Shown: positions 11,511-22,592 of the stretch, piece by piece
How the letters are laid out: each line of letters starts with the position of its first letter
How positions within the stretch are numbered: the stretch's first letter is position 1
Assembly (NCBI GenBank): GCA_030867875.1
Contig: JAOWCC010000936.1
Span: 81,129,032-81,193,031 of the forward strand
DNA: 64,000 bases
Origin: Actinernus sp. WN-2022
Lineage: Eukaryota; Cnidaria; Anthozoa; Actiniaria; Actinernidae
Direction of reading: 5' to 3'
Notes under the pieces: generated by a model
The model's input: only the letters and a program-made list of their open reading frames with translations
What the model was told of the DNA's origin: nothing
The model's database searches: none
Made by a program: the position numbers and the translations under genes

Positions 11511-12115
11511 CTCGCAACATGAGACAACAGCTGGCGCCGGTAAGAAGCTGACTTCGGGAATGTACCTATCTTCCACGCTTTAAATCGTTTTTATGTTCTA
11601 GAAAAATTATCTGATGACAGGAGATGTATCTATTTAATACTCTACCATAGCCGAGGAGATGCTAGGAGACGCTGGTGTTGTATAAACTGGAACGCGCTAC
11701 CACTGTTGTGTGCCACAACTATGCAGTGGTGATTCACGCTATAACGATGGACTTTCCTTTCATCGCAAAAATTCCCCGGTAAAGACATGGGATTAAGGTC
11801 TCAGTGGATCACCAAAATACGAAGTAACGAGGGGCTTTATTTCAAGATTACAGACTCTAGTGTTGCTGGTGATTTGAAAAAAAGAGAGAACTTGTCACAT
11901 AGGAAAACCAGCTACTCAACAACCTATATTAAATATCAGGTTGTTATTCGTACATCAGTTTATAATATCTCTGTAGCCTGTAACGCGTTCAGATACATCA
12001 TTCTCCTGTCATCACATAATTTTTCTAGAACATAAAGACGATTTAAAGCGTGGAAGATAAGTACATTCCCGAAGTCAGCTTCTTACCGGCGCCAGCTGTT
12101 GTCTCATGTTGCGAG
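11511..12115. mobile_element. Nested foldback element 1
   Basis: CTCGCAACATGAGACAACAG at 11511 is mirrored by CTGTTGTCTCATGTTGCGAG ending at 12115. Arms of about 115 bp include the TAAGAAGCTGACTTCGGGAA segment. The centre has no ORF I would call. Confidence 0.75.
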
Positions 12116-13139
12116 CACAGGCCGCCCAAGTTCTGACTGTGTAACAAGGTTTGTATGGGAGTTCTTCCGATAACTCAGAATAATAACATAAATCTCCTGT
12201 AATACAAGGTAAATAAAGGAAGAAGACTTACTTGAAGTTGTTTTGTCGTCCTATGTGTATTTCACATAGAGCTTGATCAGGGTGTTTGATTAGGAAGAGT
12301 TATTCAAGTTTGAAAACGATGATATGACTAGGATAAAGCAAACTAGGTTTTTCCCCACCCCCCTTAAATACGAAGGCGCGACAGGAGTGACTCTGATTTA
12401 CTCTGGTCTGGGGTCTATGTCCGAAGGTCTTCAATCCTGCAAGAGAGCTTGATCAGGGTATATATTTGTTTAGAAAGAGTTATTAAAGTTTGAAAAAGTA
12501 AATATGATCAGGAGAAGGCAAACTAGGTTTTTACCCTACCCCCCTTAAATAAGAAGGCTCCCCTCCAACGAGACCACTGGACAGCGCCGGTGACTAGAAA
12601 GTGTCAAATGAATTTGATATGTCCCTCTCAGGGAAAGAAATAATTTGTAACGGCCTGGTTACCCAAACGCCTGGTTACCAAAACGCGTTGTCAAGAATCA
12701 CCATGCTATGAAATACACGGTTAGTCGGCCGTTTGAAACTGCACGAATTGCTTCAAAATCGTTCAAATCTAACGGGTTTGGAAAGGAGTTATCAAGCCTG
12801 GGGACTTCTGAGGGATAATTGATGTCCATGGATTGTACCGCGGCCGAGTAAACGCCGATGGGATTGATATTTTGTGTAAAATTCGTCCTCGAGCGAAGGC
12901 CTGTGTTGTATCGAGTGTTCAGCCTTCCCCTCCGGTAGAGGGGGTGAAACGTATGACTCAAGAATTCCATGAAACACCGTTCTAGCGACCTGAAATACAC
13001 ATAGGACGACAAAACAACTTCAAGTAAGTCTTCTTCCTTTATTTACCTTGTATTACAGGAGATTTATGTTATTATTCTGAGTTATCGGAAGAACTCCCAT
13101 ACAAACCTTGTTACACAGTCAGAACTTGGGCGGCCTGTG
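12116..13139. mobile_element. Nested foldback element 2
   Basis: CACAGGCCGCCCAAGTTCTG at 12116 is mirrored by CAGAACTTGGGCGGCCTGTG ending at 13139. The arms pair for about 155 bp, to GTGTATTTCAC near 12271 and its complement near 12985. The interior holds a direct duplication of about 110 bp (12268-12380 and 12448-12555, GAGCTTGATCAGGGT start). The minus frame 12698-13012 inside it resembles nothing I know. Confidence 0.75.
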
Positions 13140-13442
13140 GTTGCGAGTAACTCGCAGAGATAGGTTCGGTTTTGGCTTCAGAAAGCTATTTCTGATCGTC
13201 TTACGGCTCTTAAAATCCTCTAACACTGAACTTTAAGATTTAAAGCTAAATAGTTATGATAAATTTGAGCTGAAAACGAATAACAAAGGAACCGGCAGAA
13301 CTTTTAGTATTGAGGTTTCACGTTCGCGTCTCCCACGTGCACGCTCTCTCTGTTGTCAAGGAATGTTAGAATGGCTTGCCCTCCACACAAGGCGTTGCTA
13401 TGGGAAAATCGTCACGTGATCAATTGATGCAAAAGGCCTATT

Positions 13443-13756
13443 GTAGTATTGGATCAGTCTCGGGCGGAGACCTCAACACCCTGACCCTATCCCAGACCTA
13501 AAAATAACGTTTACCATACCCTATCCCAGACTTGAAGCAAAACATCTATACCCTATCCCAGACCCAAACCATAGATCCATACTCAATTACGTATACACTA
13601 CGAAAGCCGTTGTTTTGTTTTAATATGGTATTTTAAGCTGTAGTGTGGTCGATAGAGCGCTAAGCATGGCGTCAACGAGAAATATATCAAAATCCATACC
13701 CTTTCCCAGACCAAAACTGTGAAAAGGATACCCTAGTCCAGACCTCCCCCCATCGG
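13443..13756. repeat. Diverged repeats of CCCTATCCCAGAC
   Basis: Copies of ACCCTATCCCAGAC occur near 13483, 13520 and 13552, with weaker ones near 13700 and 13728. There is no coding signal. Confidence 0.6.
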
Positions 13757-13927
13757 GGGAGCAGGTCAAAACACATGCCCTCTCGACGGAACGATGTTGG
13801 GGTAGGGGGGTGGGGGCTGCTGCCAGCCATCTCCTCTGGAGAGAAAACTCAATATTAAAAATAATTTGTTCTTTCCCCCTACCCCAAAATGGGTCCGTCG
13901 AGAGGGCATGTGTTTTGACCTGCTCCC
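13757..13927. mobile_element. 171-bp MITE with about 32-bp inverted ends
   Basis: GGGAGCAGGTCAAAACACAT at 13757 is mirrored at 13927, with pairing through GCCCTCTCGACGGA. The interior is non-coding. Confidence 0.8.
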
Positions 13928-14159
13928 TATATAAGTCATCTTTTGTGATGTTGGTTGATGGCCATCGTACAGCCAGTCCCGCGCGTTAGGTTACGAAAAA
14001 CAAGCCGCAATTGTCTTTTTGAAAACCTAGAAAAGATCACAAGAAGAAAGCTAAAACACTTGATTGAAGACGAGGTGAACGGGTGTACACGTTATATGCT
14101 TTCCAGTAGCTTATAGGCCTGTAGGCCCGTGCCTGCAAAAAATCTCGGCCGTCAAACAT

Positions 14160-14466
14160 AGTAGTATAGCCGGCGTCAAAATGATACCGCCTCATTTTTA
14201 ATCCACCAGAGAACCGTTTTAAGGCCCCCTCCCCCACCATTTTTTTTTTACCCTAGTGATTTTTTTACCACAAATAGGTGTTTATGGTACCGAATCGCAA
14301 CTTATTACCTAATGAGTACCTTGGTAGTTGCGATTCCTTACCATAAACACCAATTTGTGGTCAAAAATGCAATAGTGTCCAAAAAGATGATGAGGTCGGG
14401 GGACTAAAAACGGTTCTCTGGTCGATTAAAAGTGAGGCGGTATCATTTTTCCCCGGCTATACTACT
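14160..14466. repeat. Palindromic AGTAGTATA-ended hairpin
   Basis: AGTAGTATAGCCGG at 14160 is mirrored by CCGGCTATACTACT ending 14466. The core (ATTTTTACCACAAATAGGTG and complement) folds almost end to end. Relatives occur at 21824-22055, 22074-22186, 39392-39644 and 59256-59397, all close to the viral modules. Confidence 0.8.
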
Positions 14467-14526
14467 AGGAATAACCACACGTAGGTGTTTTTTGCCTATT
14501 TGGTTGTTAATTTTGACCACACGTAG
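14215..14526 (+). repeat. Left ~312-bp terminal inverted repeat (candidate end of element A)
   Basis: From CGTTTTAAGGCCCCC to TTTTGACCACACGTAG this segment is the reverse complement, with scattered mismatches, of 39332-39644. It covers most of the hairpin plus a further 60 bp beginning AGGAATAACCACACGTAGG at 14467. Similarity stops sharply at both edges. Inverted repeats of several hundred bp are typical of Polintons; assigning this pair to element A is inference. Confidence 0.65.
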
Positions 14527-14597
14527 GTGTTTTTTGCCTATTTCGTTGTTGTGGTGTGGTCAAAATTCGTAGCAATTATCCATAGCAGGGGCATGCG

Positions 14598-14860
14598 AAC
14601 GCAACCCATAGACAAACGCAACCCATAGGCAAACGCAACCCATAGGCCAACGCAACCCATAGGCCAACGCAACCCATAGGCAAACGCAACCCATAGGCAA
14701 ACGCAACCCATAGGCCAACGCAACCCATAGGCCAACGCAACCCATAGGCCAACGCAACCCATAGGCAAACGCAACCCATAGGCAAACGCAACCCATAGGC
14801 AAACGCAACCCATAGGCAAACGCAATCCATAGGCAAACGCAAACCATAGACAAACGCCGA
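14598..14860. repeat. 17-bp tandem array
   Basis: Units of GGCAAACGCAACCCATA, with GGCCAACGCAACCCATA variants, are repeated about 15 times. The array creates artefactual long minus-strand frames rich in YGLRLPMGC, which are not genes. Confidence 0.9.
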
Positions 14861-14861
14861 C

Positions 14862-15164
14862 ATGCCAACGCAACACACCTGTGCGACGTGCTCGCGCCAG
14901 TTCCAGAGATAAGCCGAGCTAGACCGCCACGCAAAAAGACGAACCCTATGCCAACCACCAACACACACATGCCTCGACTGTGGGAAAGGCTATGCGAGCT
15001 ACCAAACTTTGTGGCGACACGGCAAAACATGCCAGCCAAGCCGACCCCCTAGCCCAGATATCGGAGCACCAGACAACGACACACCTGCCAACGAAGAAGC
15101 CAAAGAGCAACAAAAAAGCGGGCAAGAAGAGGAGGTAGGGTCGGTACGCAAACGCAAACCATAG
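14862..15164 (+). pseudogene. Two-finger zinc-finger protein, interrupted by TAA
   Basis: From ATG 14862 one frame reads to TAG 15162-15164 with a single in-frame TAA at 14910-14912. The first finger has CATCSRQF with downstream RHAKR and Cys; the second is CLDCGKGY, TLWRH and Cys, spacing C-x2-C-x12-H-x3-C. The tail is acidic and Gln/Glu-rich. Two closely spaced fingers suggest nucleic-acid binding. It lies between the candidate left terminal repeat of element A and the gypsy insertion, so it may be a viral cargo gene; nothing else proves that. Frame conservation on both sides of the stop argues that it was once coding. Confidence 0.5.
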
Positions 15165-15303
15165 CAGAAACATACGAGCATGCAGACTACCATGGACAAA
15201 CGCAAACAAATGCAAACCGTAGCAGAAACATACAAGCATACAGACTACCATAGACAAACGCAGACGAATGCAAACCATAGCAGAAACATACAAGCATGCA
15301 GAC
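15165..15303. repeat. ~59-bp tandem repeat, left part of array split by gypsy
   Basis: Units contain GCAGACTACCATGGACAAAC and AACCATAGCAGAAACATACA. The same array resumes at 19861, so the gypsy element landed inside it. CAGAC at 15299-15303 is the left copy of the 5-bp target duplication. Confidence 0.85.
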
Positions 15304-15460
15304 CGTAGTGTATCTACCCCACCCCCATCAGGACGTTTGGTTATCACGTGAGAAAAAGGACACGCTAGAGGAGTTCACGAACAGAGGGAGTTTAGCGAGA
15401 GCAGCGAAATGCAAACAGTCGAGTTGAGTTAATTTTAATAAAGGTTTTGAGGACAGAATA
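15304..15460 (+). repeat. Gypsy 5' LTR
   Basis: The 157-bp LTR is identical by eye to 19704-19860 except for its first base (C here, T in the 3' copy). It contains an AATAAAGG polyadenylation-like word near 15437. Near-identity of the LTRs means a recent insertion. Confidence 0.9.
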
Positions 15461-15491
15461 ACTGGCGACGAGGATAAAAGGAACTTCCACC

Positions 15492-18400
15492 ATGGCTGAA
15501 CAATTCGGATTACCTCCATTACCGCCGTTTGATCCACATTCCGACGTGACTTCGGCGCCAACAAGATGGAAGAAATGGATTCAGAGATTTCAGAATTATG
15601 TTGTGGCCGTAAATATCGAGAGCCCAAAACGGAAAAGGGCCATGCTTCTACACTATGCTGGTGAAGCAGTACACGACATCTTCCAAACCCTGAGCGAGAC
15701 TGGGGAAGCGAAGGATTATGACCTAGCAATCAAAAAGCTAACCGACTACTTTGCACCGAAGCAAAATGTCGACTTCGAGACGTACAAATTCAGGCAAACT
15801 CACCAAGAGGTAAGCGAAACCCTTGATCAATATGTAACTAAACTACGCCAACTTGCAATCCACTGTGATTTTACCGACCAGGAAAGAGAAATTAAAGCCC
15901 AAGTCATTCAAGGATGTTTATCATCTCGCCTTCGCCGAAAAGCACTTGGAGATTCAAGCATGACCTTGAATGACCTTCTAACTCGAGGTCGCACGGACGA
16001 AGCGTCAAACAGACAGGCGGCCGCGATGGAACTTCAACAAGATGGAAGAATTGATCAGCGTGGATCGGTAAATGCATTAGGAAACAAGAATAGTGGAGGG
16101 CATCAACTACCGAGAGTTAATTACGATGGAGGTCGTAAAGCGGAAAATAGACCACAAAACGGGACTCGCCGCAGACAAGCTCAAACTAGCGCCTGTTATC
16201 ACTGCGGTAGACAATGGCCACACAGTGAAGAGCAGCCATGTCCAGCCCGAGGAAAAACGTGTGACAAGTGCAACAAATTAAATCACTTCGCAGCCGTCTG
16301 CAGATCAGGAAACCCAAACCGTGAATCAACTCCGTCACGCCGAACGGGAAACTCGGAATCCCGCATTAATGCCCTCCAAGATGACAATTCATCATCCGAT
16401 GAAGAATATCTCTACACTGTCACCGGCCAAGAGACTCTGTCAACAATTCACAGCAAACCAGAACTCGAAGTGAAAATCGGTAACGTAGCCATCCCGGTAC
16501 TAATTGATACTGGTGCATCCGTAAATGTTCTCAACAAAGACCATTACAATCAGATAGTCGGACAACATAATGAAGCAAAGCTCAAGAAGTCAAAAATCCG
16601 ACTATATGCCTATGGAAACAAAGAACCGCTTCCGGTACTAGGCAAGTTAGAGACAACGGTCGAGGTAAAGGATAAGATATCACCTGCAACTTTCTTCATC
16701 ATTGATGGCAATCATGGCTCACTGCTCAACTGCACAACAGCCACAGATCTAGGGCTCCTAAAAGTCAACGTTGCTGTCAACACAATTGACCATGAGCATC
16801 AAGAGACAAAGTCAACGTTCATCACCAAGTTGGTAGAGGAATATGAAGACATATTCCAAGGGATTGGAAAGCTGAAGTCAGAAGGCATACATATCCACAT
16901 TGACAAAGAAGTTCAACCTACTGTACAGTCCCATAGACGCATACCATTCCACATCCGTCAAAAAGTAGAACAAGAACTCGATAAACTGGAAAAAGCAGGA
17001 ATCATTGAGGAGCCGACCGGACCCACACCATGGGTCTCGCCTATGGTATGTTTCCCCAAGCCAAAGAATCCAGACGAAGTTCGGTGCTGCATTGACATGC
17101 GCTTACCAAACTTAGCAGTAAAAAGAGAAAGGCATCCCACACCAACCATCGACGAGCTGATACTCGACCTCAATGGCGCTTGTCATTTTAGCAAGCTGGA
17201 TCTTCGTCAAGGGTATCTTCAAATTCCCCTCGCACCTGAAAGCAGATACATCACCACCTTCTCCACACACAAGGGGTTAAAACAGTACACACGACTCCTC
17301 TTTGGTCTAACCTCAGCAGCGGAGGTATTTCAACATGAAATCCAGAAGGTCCTACAAGGAATCCAGGGAGCAAAGAACATCAGCGACGACATTCTTGTAT
17401 TCGGTAAGACACAGACTGAACATGATGAAGCACTTAAAGCCACGTTCCAACGACTGAGGGAGAAAGGTCTAACACTCAATCCGAACAAGTGTGTCTATGA
17501 CAAAGCACACTTAGACTTCTACGGCTACACATTCTCAGCAGCTGGAATCTCAGCCGATCCCCACAAAGTCAAAGAAATACATGAAGTCGACGCCCCACAA
17601 AATGCTGCGGAGATAAGAAGCCTGCTTGGCCTAACCAATTACGTCTCCCGGTTCATAACGGACTATGCAACAATCACTGAACCTCTACGACAACTCACAC
17701 GCCAAAACACACCCTTCAACTGGACATCGGAATGTCAAAACGCACTGAACGAGCTGAAAGCAAGACTCACTAGCGAAACTGTAATGTCATACTATGATCC
17801 AACCAAGCCCACCGAGCTCACTGTCGACGCAAGTCCAGTGGTATTCGGAGCCGTACTTGCGCAAAAAAGTACTGGCAGCAGTGGCGACGAAGAGATACAC
17901 ATCGTAGCCTATGCAAGCCGAGCCCTCACAGACGTAGAACAGCGCTACAGCCAAACCGAAAAGGAAGCACTCGCCATAGTCTGGGGATGTGAAAAGTTCC
18001 ACCTCTATCTCTACGGTGACACCTTTAACCTGAAAACTGACCATAAGCCACTCGAGATGATCTTCAAGAATCCCAAATCGAGACCCCCCGCAAGGATAGA
18101 GAGATGGCAACTAAGGCTTCAGCAGTACGACTTTACAGTAACATACCGATCGGGTGAAGGCAACCCCGCTGACTACCTTTCCAGACATCCAACATCGGGC
18201 ATGCCACACAAGCGCAGCACTGCAGAAGAGTATGTTAATTTTGTGGCCGGCAATGCAATCCCAAAGGCTATGACGTTGCAAGAGGTACAAGAGGCGTCGG
18301 ACAAAGATCCAACACTACATGTTCTAAAAGGCTTAATACAAAGTGGAAGATGGCGGTCACTCAAAACACCGGATTGGGTGCCAACGGATGCCAACGTTGT

Positions 18401-19595
18401 CGAACTAAGAGCGTATTCGAAGATTCGACAAGAACTCACAGTCACAGCCTCAGGCCTTGTACTTAGAGGGACAAGATTAATAATGCCAGCAATACTACGA
18501 AACAGGGCAGTAGAAATCGCTCATGAAGGGCACCAGGGTGTGGTCAAATCGAAGGCACTAGTTCGTGAGAAGATCTGGTTCCCAGGCATAAACGCAACTG
18601 TTGAAGACAAAGTTTCAAAATGCTTCCCTTGCCAGGCAGTCGGACCACCAAAGCACCCAGAACCTCTAAAAATGACGGAAATGCCTAAGCATCCATGGCA
18701 GTCTCTCAACATGGATTTTCTTGGCCCTCTACCTACTGGAGAAATGCTATTAGTTGTAATTGATCAGCACTCAAGATTTCCCGAAGTAGAAGTGATGAGC
18801 ACCACGACTGCAGGAGCAGTCATTCCCAAACTGGATAGAATCTTTGCTACGCATGGGATTCCTAACACCATAACCACAGACAACGGTCCACCCTACAGTA
18901 GCAATGAGATTGCCAACTACATGAAAGAAAACGGAATCAAGCACAACAAAACGACACCGCTGTGGCCGCAAGGAAATGCAGAGGCTGAAAGTTTCATGAA
19001 ACCGTTGATGAAAGCGATACGCACATCCCACGCTGAAGGAAAGAACTGAAAGCGTGAGCTTCACAAATTTCTTCTCAACTACAGATGCACACCGCACACA
19101 ACAACAGGTGTAGCGCCAGCTGAACTACTCTACGGGAGAGTGATACGGGGACGACTACCTAATCTAGAGCGCAGCATCGACGCTCAAGCGGTGCGCAACA
19201 AGGCACTGGCAAAAGATTCCGAAGCAAAGGACAGAATGAAGACATATGCTGACACACGGAGACACGCTCAGCCCAGCACCTTTAAAGTCGGAGACAGCGT
19301 GCTGGCAAAGCAGACAAAGGCAAATAAGCTCACCACTAGGTTCGACATCCGACCTCGACAAGTCACGGAAGTAAAAGGAAGCATGATTACTGCCAACCGG
19401 GACGGTCACTCGATCACGAGGAATAGCTCATTCTTCAAGAAGGTACGAAACAATGCCGAGAGCGATGAAGATGATTCGGACGACAACATGCCCCCACAAG
19501 AAGATGAACAGCATGAGGTGATAGGGCCTAATTTGCTGGATCGGCCCCGGCGTCCTCGAAGACCCCCAGTTCATTTGCAAGACTATGAAACATGA
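15492..19595 (+). pseudogene. Gypsy Gag-Pol polyprotein with one in-frame TGA
   Basis: ATG 15492 follows the primer-binding site by ~30 bp. In order: Gag; Cys/His knuckle region (CYHCGRQWPHSEE, CDKCNKLNHFAAVC, ~residues 236-270); aspartic protease (VLIDTGASVNVL, ~338); reverse transcriptase (CCIDMRLPN, LDLRQGYLQIPL, ISDDILVFG); RNase H (TVDASPVVFGAVLA, TDHKPLEMIF); integrase with an HHCC-type finger and the D-D-E core (MDFLGPL, TTDNGPPY, EAESFMKPL). A TGA at 19047-19049 cuts the integrase just after the catalytic Glu region, and the same frame continues to TGA at 19593-19595 with the C-terminal part. Gag and Pol share one frame with no shift between them. A product truncated at 1185 aa would lack the integrase C-terminus. 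Confidence 0.9.
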
Positions 19596-19703
19596 ACTTG
19601 CTTCGCACACACGAAACTTTTAGGATCTAAATTTTGTTAGTCCTATATCTATACGAGTTAATTGTTATCACATAGTTATTTCACTTTCCAAAGGGGGAAG
19701 AGA

Positions 19704-19860
19704 TGTAGTGTATCTACCCCACCCCCATCAGGACGTTTGGTTATCACGTGAGAAAAAGGACACGCTAGAGGAGTTCACGAACAGAGGGAGTTTAGCGAGA
19801 GCAGCGAAATGCAAACAGTCGAGTTGAGTTAATTTTAATAAAGGTTTTGAGGACAGAATA
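19704..19860 (+). repeat. Gypsy 3' LTR
   Basis: Begins TGTAGTGTATC directly after the purine tract and ends GGACAGAATA. It is followed by CAGAC (19861-19865), the right copy of the target duplication. Confidence 0.9.
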
Positions 19861-20188
19861 CAGACCACCATAGACAAACGCAGACAAATGCAAACCATAG
19901 CAGAAACATACAAGCATGCAGACCACCACAGACAAACGCAGACAAATGCAAACCATAGCAGAAAGATACGAGCATGCAGACTACCATGGACAAACGCAGA
20001 CAAATGCAAACCATAGCAGAAACATACAAGCATGCAGACTACCATAGACAAATGCGATCCATAGTAGAAACATACAAGCATGCAGACCACCATAGACAAA
20101 TGCAAACCATAGCAGAAACATACAATCATACAGACTACCATAGACAAACGCAGACGAATGCAAACCATAGCAGAAACATACGAGCATG
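19861..20188. repeat. ~59-bp tandem repeat, right part of split array
   Basis: About five and a half units of GACCACCATAGACAAACGCA plus AACCATAGCAGAAACATACA continue the array at 15165-15303. Confidence 0.85.
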
Positions 20189-20448
20189 CAACCTATTGCA
20201 AAGCTACGAACATATTGCAAAGCTACGGACCTATTGCGAAGCTACGAACACATTGCAAAGCTACGAACCCATTGCAAAGCTACGAACCCATTGCAAAGCT
20301 ACGAACCCATTGCAAAGCTACGAACCCATTGCAAAGCTACGAACCCATTGCAAAGCTACGAACCTATTGCAAAGCTACGAACCTATTGCAAAGCTACGAA
20401 CCTATTGCAAAGCTACGAACCCATTGCAAAGCTACGAACCTATTGCAG
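20189..20448. repeat. 18-bp tandem array
   Basis: About fourteen copies of CCCATTGCAAAGCTACGAA, with CCTATTG variants, adjoin the 59-bp array. All three frames stay open because the unit has no stop codon; these frames are not genes. Confidence 0.9.
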
Positions 20449-20576
20449 CTCGGCCACGAAGTAGTCTTTGTAAGAATTTTGGAACGACGACAATGCTCGG
20501 CCACGACAAAAATACGGAAAAATCCGATTTTTCGGGGTGTCGGAGGCTCCTGTGGTTGCACTAGGGAACGAACAAG

Positions 20577-20895
20577 GTCGACCACAAGCAAACAACTAGC
20601 AAACAACAAGAAGCAACAAGATCGCCAACAAGGTCGTCGCCTTGTACACCTAGCAATGGTACTAGGAATTCCTAGCAAACAACTAGCAAACAACTAGCAA
20701 AAACAAAAATCCTTTCTTAAAAACCTTTTTTTTCTCTTAGAACTATTTTTTTCTCTTATAACTTTTTTTTTTGGCTAGTTGTTTGCTAGTTGTTTGCTAG
20801 AAATTCCTAGTACCATTGCTAGGTGTACAAGGCGACGACCTTGTTGGCGATCTTGTTGCTTCTTGTTGTTTGCTAGTTGTTTGCTTGTGGTCGAC
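20577..20895. mobile_element. 319-bp foldback element
   Basis: GTCGACCACAAGCAAACAAC at 20577 is mirrored at 20895 and the arms pair over about 123 bp. The loop (20700-20772) is T-rich with TTTCTCTTA repeats. Tandem AGCAAACAACT words occur in each arm. Confidence 0.85.
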
Positions 20896-21823
20896 AAAAC
20901 GAGCTGTAGAAGAATACGAACAAACTTGTAAGTACTAACTAGTAAATACTCTCGTCTTATATGCCAGTTACCAAATGTGAATGCTGAATTTCTCAACCCA
21001 TATGTAATAAAACAATCTGATTTCTTTGATGAAACTGTGTGCTAATTATAAGTTAGTTCACGCGTGTTGCCGGAATAATTTCTTTGTACTGCGATTTTAG
21101 AAGCGTAACTTTTCATTGTGTTTTTGGAAGTCTTCATGTACAGCAATTTCAGCTTTTGTGTATTTAATTTGACAGCTACATGTAAAAAGTTATTTATCCA
21201 CTAATCCAGCTTCTAACGTTCAATTCATCCGTTTTTGCTGCAGTCATTTTCATCGAACTTGCGAGAGTCGGAAAGCTTCTTTAGTTTGCTCTATAAAGTT
21301 GAATTTTAGCCGAAAAACGGAAATTAGAAAGATATTTTAAATTAGTATTTGCCTTCATTGACAAGTTGTTTAGTTTCTTTCAAAATGTTTGGGTTTTATC
21401 GCCATTTGCTTACGAATGGTTGTGAAGGAATTAGGAAAATCTTGACGGTCAAGATGAAAAATTTTGCCCGCTGAGCAACCTTTCAGATTGCAGCATTCAG
21501 AGTCCTCTTGGAGTCTTGCCTGCCCACGGAGCTGCCATACCATTTCAATGTCCTGATATAGGATTGTAAAGATTAAGTGGATCAGTTGAAAAAACCGATT
21601 ATTCTAGAAACTGATTTCGGTTACACAGAGTGAACCGATTCTCTAAATCTCTCTTAAAAACAATACATTGCACCACTCGAATCTTTGCCATAGGCATACT
21701 TCATCAAAAAATTCTCAAGTATACTTGTCAAATGGTGCATCCAAAATGAAGAAACTATATATTTGTACATATTAAGACAGAAATGAAAATAGGAACTAAT
21801 TCCTTGGCTGATAGATGTACATG
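20896..21823. other. Gene-free stretch
   Basis: AT-rich sequence with no frame of interest and no repeat that I can define. Confidence 0.5.
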
Positions 21824-22055
21824 TCCACTAGAAGACCCCCCTCCCCTTATATCTTTGTTGGCCCTAGTGAATTTTCGACCACAAATGCGTTCTTTTATGG
21901 TATCGAATTGCAATAATAATTTCGTTGTTGCAATTCGATACCATAAAAGAACTAATTTGTGGTTGAAAATTCACTAGGTCCAACAAAGACGCTAGGGTCG
22001 GGAGCCTTCTAGTGGATAAAAAACGGGTATCAGTTTTGACTCCGCCTATACTACT
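21824..22055. repeat. AGTAGTATA-family hairpin, left end truncated
   Basis: TCCACTAGAAG at 21824 pairs with CTTCTAGTGGA near 22004-22014. The core around GACCACAAATGCG and TTATGGTATCGAATTGCAA folds back, and the right end is CCGCCTATACTACT. The left outer end is lost. Confidence 0.7.
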
Positions 22056-22073
22056 AAGGTATTCATTAGATAA

Positions 22074-22186
22074 TAGGTTGTGGTTGGGTACATATTGTGG
22101 GCAAAAATTTCAAAAAAGGATATTGAGGTCGGGACCATCAAACGGCTTGTGAACAGCAAAATTTGCCGGACTCCATATATACTACT
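22074..22186. repeat. Half copy of the AGTAGTATA-family hairpin
   Basis: A diverged right half ends CCGGACTCCATATATACTACT at 22186 and contains GATATTGAGGTCGGGACC, like GATGATGAGGTCGGGGGAC at 14385-14404. It abuts the first gene of the viral block. Confidence 0.5.
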
Positions 22187-22241
22187 AGGTTTCTACCCCA
22201 AGAATATCGATTCTGCGTTCCAATTAGAGAAAGGCTTCATA

Positions 22242-22249
22242 TACGTATA
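22242..22249 (+). promoter_or_regulatory. TACGTATA motif before viral Cys-rich gene
   Basis: TACGTATA lies 4 bp upstream of ATG 22254. The same octamer precedes four other viral starts in the window, so it is a candidate viral promoter or start-site motif. Confidence 0.4.
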
Positions 22250-22253
22250 TCGA

Positions 22254-22466
22254 ATGATGGAGAAAGGTACTTGTAGTTGGTTGATGTTTGGGAAGGATAC
22301 GGGATGTGTAAGGAATCTAGGTCGTTCGAAGACAGAGTACTGCGCTCAGCATAATTTTCAGATACGAGGTGGGAGCACGTCACCCACTCCATGTTCGAAG
22401 TGTGGTCGTGGCTGCCTTATGAGTTACAGTCTTTGCTCGAAGTGCGGACAAACAACGCCGTACTAA
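22254..22466 (+). CDS. Small Cys-rich zinc-binding protein, element A (shortened)
   Basis: A 70-aa frame from ATG-ATG at 22254. Its family member in element B (59746-60096) has 116 aa. Shared features are a CSWLM-x-GKDT start, YCAQH, and a PCSKCGRGC-x6-LCSKCG module, which looks like a compact zinc-binding fold. B carries this module twice; here TAA comes after the first one, so the second module has been lost by a frame change. Function unknown; nucleic-acid or protein binding is the usual role of such modules. It is the leftmost recognisable gene of the viral block. Confidence 0.6.
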   Translation: MMEKGTCSWLMFGKDTGCVRNLGRSKTEYCAQHNFQIRGGSTSPTPCSKCGRGCLMSYSLCSKCGQTTPY

Positions 22467-22592
22467 GAAGTGCTTTACAAAGGTGTTAGATGAATTGAAA
22501 ATAACTATCCCAAAGTCCAATTAGAGAAACACCTGCATAGACATATATACCTGTGTTATCTACTACCATACGCGTGTGGAGTTAAGTAGACT

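Larger units (their letters stand above)
11223..13442. mobile_element. Outer element of a nested foldback set
   Basis: AATAGGCCTTTTGCATCAAT at 11223 is mirrored by its complement ending at 13442, and the arms pair over about 290 bp (11223-11516 with 13141-13442). Two complete inverted-repeat elements sit head to tail between the arms (11511-12115 and 12116-13139). No transposase is seen. Confidence 0.8.
15304..19860 (+). mobile_element. Full-length Ty3/gypsy-type LTR retrotransposon
   Basis: The element is 4.56 kb: two 157-bp LTRs, a primer-binding-site region right after the 5' LTR (ACTGGCGACGAGGATAAAAG from 15461), one gag-pol frame, and a purine tract (AAAGGGGGAAGAGA, 19690-19703) against the 3' LTR. 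CAGAC flanks both ends. It is inserted in a ~59-bp tandem array on the left side of element A. Confidence 0.92.

Noticed and set aside
12698..13012. 104-aa minus frame inside nested foldback element 2
   Set aside because: No recognisable motif; its 5' part lies in the foldback arm. Not enough to call a gene.
14538..15039. Long minus-strand frames rich in YGLRLPMGC-type repeats
   Set aside because: They arise from a 17-bp tandem array that lacks stop codons in several frames. All frames are open at once, which is not a coding signature.
19974..20697. Plus and minus frames over the 59-bp and 18-bp arrays (up to 196 aa)
   Set aside because: The 18-bp unit is a multiple of three without stops, so every frame is open. 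No domain and no conserved start.
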